Positions 5,347-5,460 of a stretch of DNA of 5,460 nt are shown here, in pieces; the stretch's first letter is position 1; each line of letters starts with the position of its first letter. The translations under genes and the position numbers were made by a program. This DNA is from Actinomycetota bacterium (GTDB lineage: Bacteria; Actinomycetota; Actinomycetes; Nanopelagicales; Nanopelagicaceae). The notes beneath the pieces were generated by a model. It saw nothing but the letters and a program-made list of their open reading frames with translations. It was not told where the DNA came from and ran no database searches. Location of the stretch: contig CANGVO010000072.1 of the NCBI GenBank assembly GCA_947457445.1, forward strand, positions 1 through 5,460. The letters are read 5' to 3'.

Positions 5347-5460
5347 TTAATAAGTTGCGCGTCCGCCAGAGGCGTCGAAGGTAAAACCAGTTGTAAATGA
5401 ACAAGCTTTAGATGCCATGAATGCAACCATTTCGGCTACTTCTTCGGGCTGACCAACGCG
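5347..5460 (-). CDS. Short-chain dehydrogenase/reductase, C-terminal end (partial)
   Basis: The last 37 codons of a minus-strand gene that continues beyond the right edge. The tail reads RVGQPEEVAEMVAFMAS, then SFTTGFTFDASGGRATY and TAA. The G-x-PEEVA helix and the TTGxxFDxSGG strand near the C-terminus are characteristic of classical SDR enzymes (FabG-like NAD(P)-dependent oxidoreductases). The cofactor motif and the catalytic Ser-Tyr-Lys are outside the window, so substrate and cofactor cannot be named. Its stop codon (5349-5347) directly abuts that of greA with no intergenic base. Confidence 0.85.
   Translation of the reverse strand, partial: RVGQPEEVAEMVAFMASKACSFTTGFTFDASGGRATY

Overview
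The window looks like a small-genome, moderate-GC actinobacterium. Two families that are essentially actinobacterial (DUF4307 and DUF3817), a PIN-PhoH fusion protein, an isoprenyl synthase of the mycobacterial Rv1086 type and a class I fumarase sit together. Genes are packed with overlaps of 4 to 38 bp or with gaps of 0 to 25 bp. Base composition is clearly below that of Streptomyces or Mycobacterium. This fits the freshwater acI lineage (Ca. Nanopelagicales, e.g. Planktophila or Nanopelagicus), but that is an inference without a database search.

Layout. 1-192 (+): 3' end of a class I fumarate hydratase. 205-813 (-): secreted lytic transglycosylase-like cell-wall hydrolase, the only gene with a textbook GGAGG ribosome binding site. 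814-1090: a 277-bp gene-free leader, the longest in the window, with a possible hairpin terminator for phoH, repeated GACTTT elements and a stem-loop. 1091-2419 (-): PIN-PhoH ATPase. 2420-2550: short gap with two stem-loops. 2551-4441 (-): a tight run of small membrane protein, SURF1, DUF3817 protein and cis-isoprenyl diphosphate synthase. 4456-4845 (+): DUF4307 membrane protein, divergent from that run with only 14 bp between start codons. 4870-5346 (+): greA. 5347-5460 (-): C-terminus of a short-chain dehydrogenase whose stop codon directly abuts that of greA.

How the genes relate. Most are housekeeping functions: TCA cycle (fumarase), cytochrome oxidase assembly (SURF1), lipid-carrier synthesis (cis-isoprenyl synthase), cell-wall remodelling (transglycosylase), RNA processing (PhoH) and rescue of backtracked RNA polymerase (GreA). 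The gene set broadly parallels the Mycobacterium tuberculosis Rv1080c-Rv1098c neighbourhood (greA, DUF4307, mca, small membrane protein, Rv1086, phoH2, fumarase), but mca is absent where it would be expected and SURF1-DUF3817 lies between. I see no mobile element, CRISPR array, tRNA or rRNA, and no convincing new multi-gene system. The most unusual items are the palindrome that holds both divergent start codons (4436-4461) and the elaborate leader of the transglycosylase gene.
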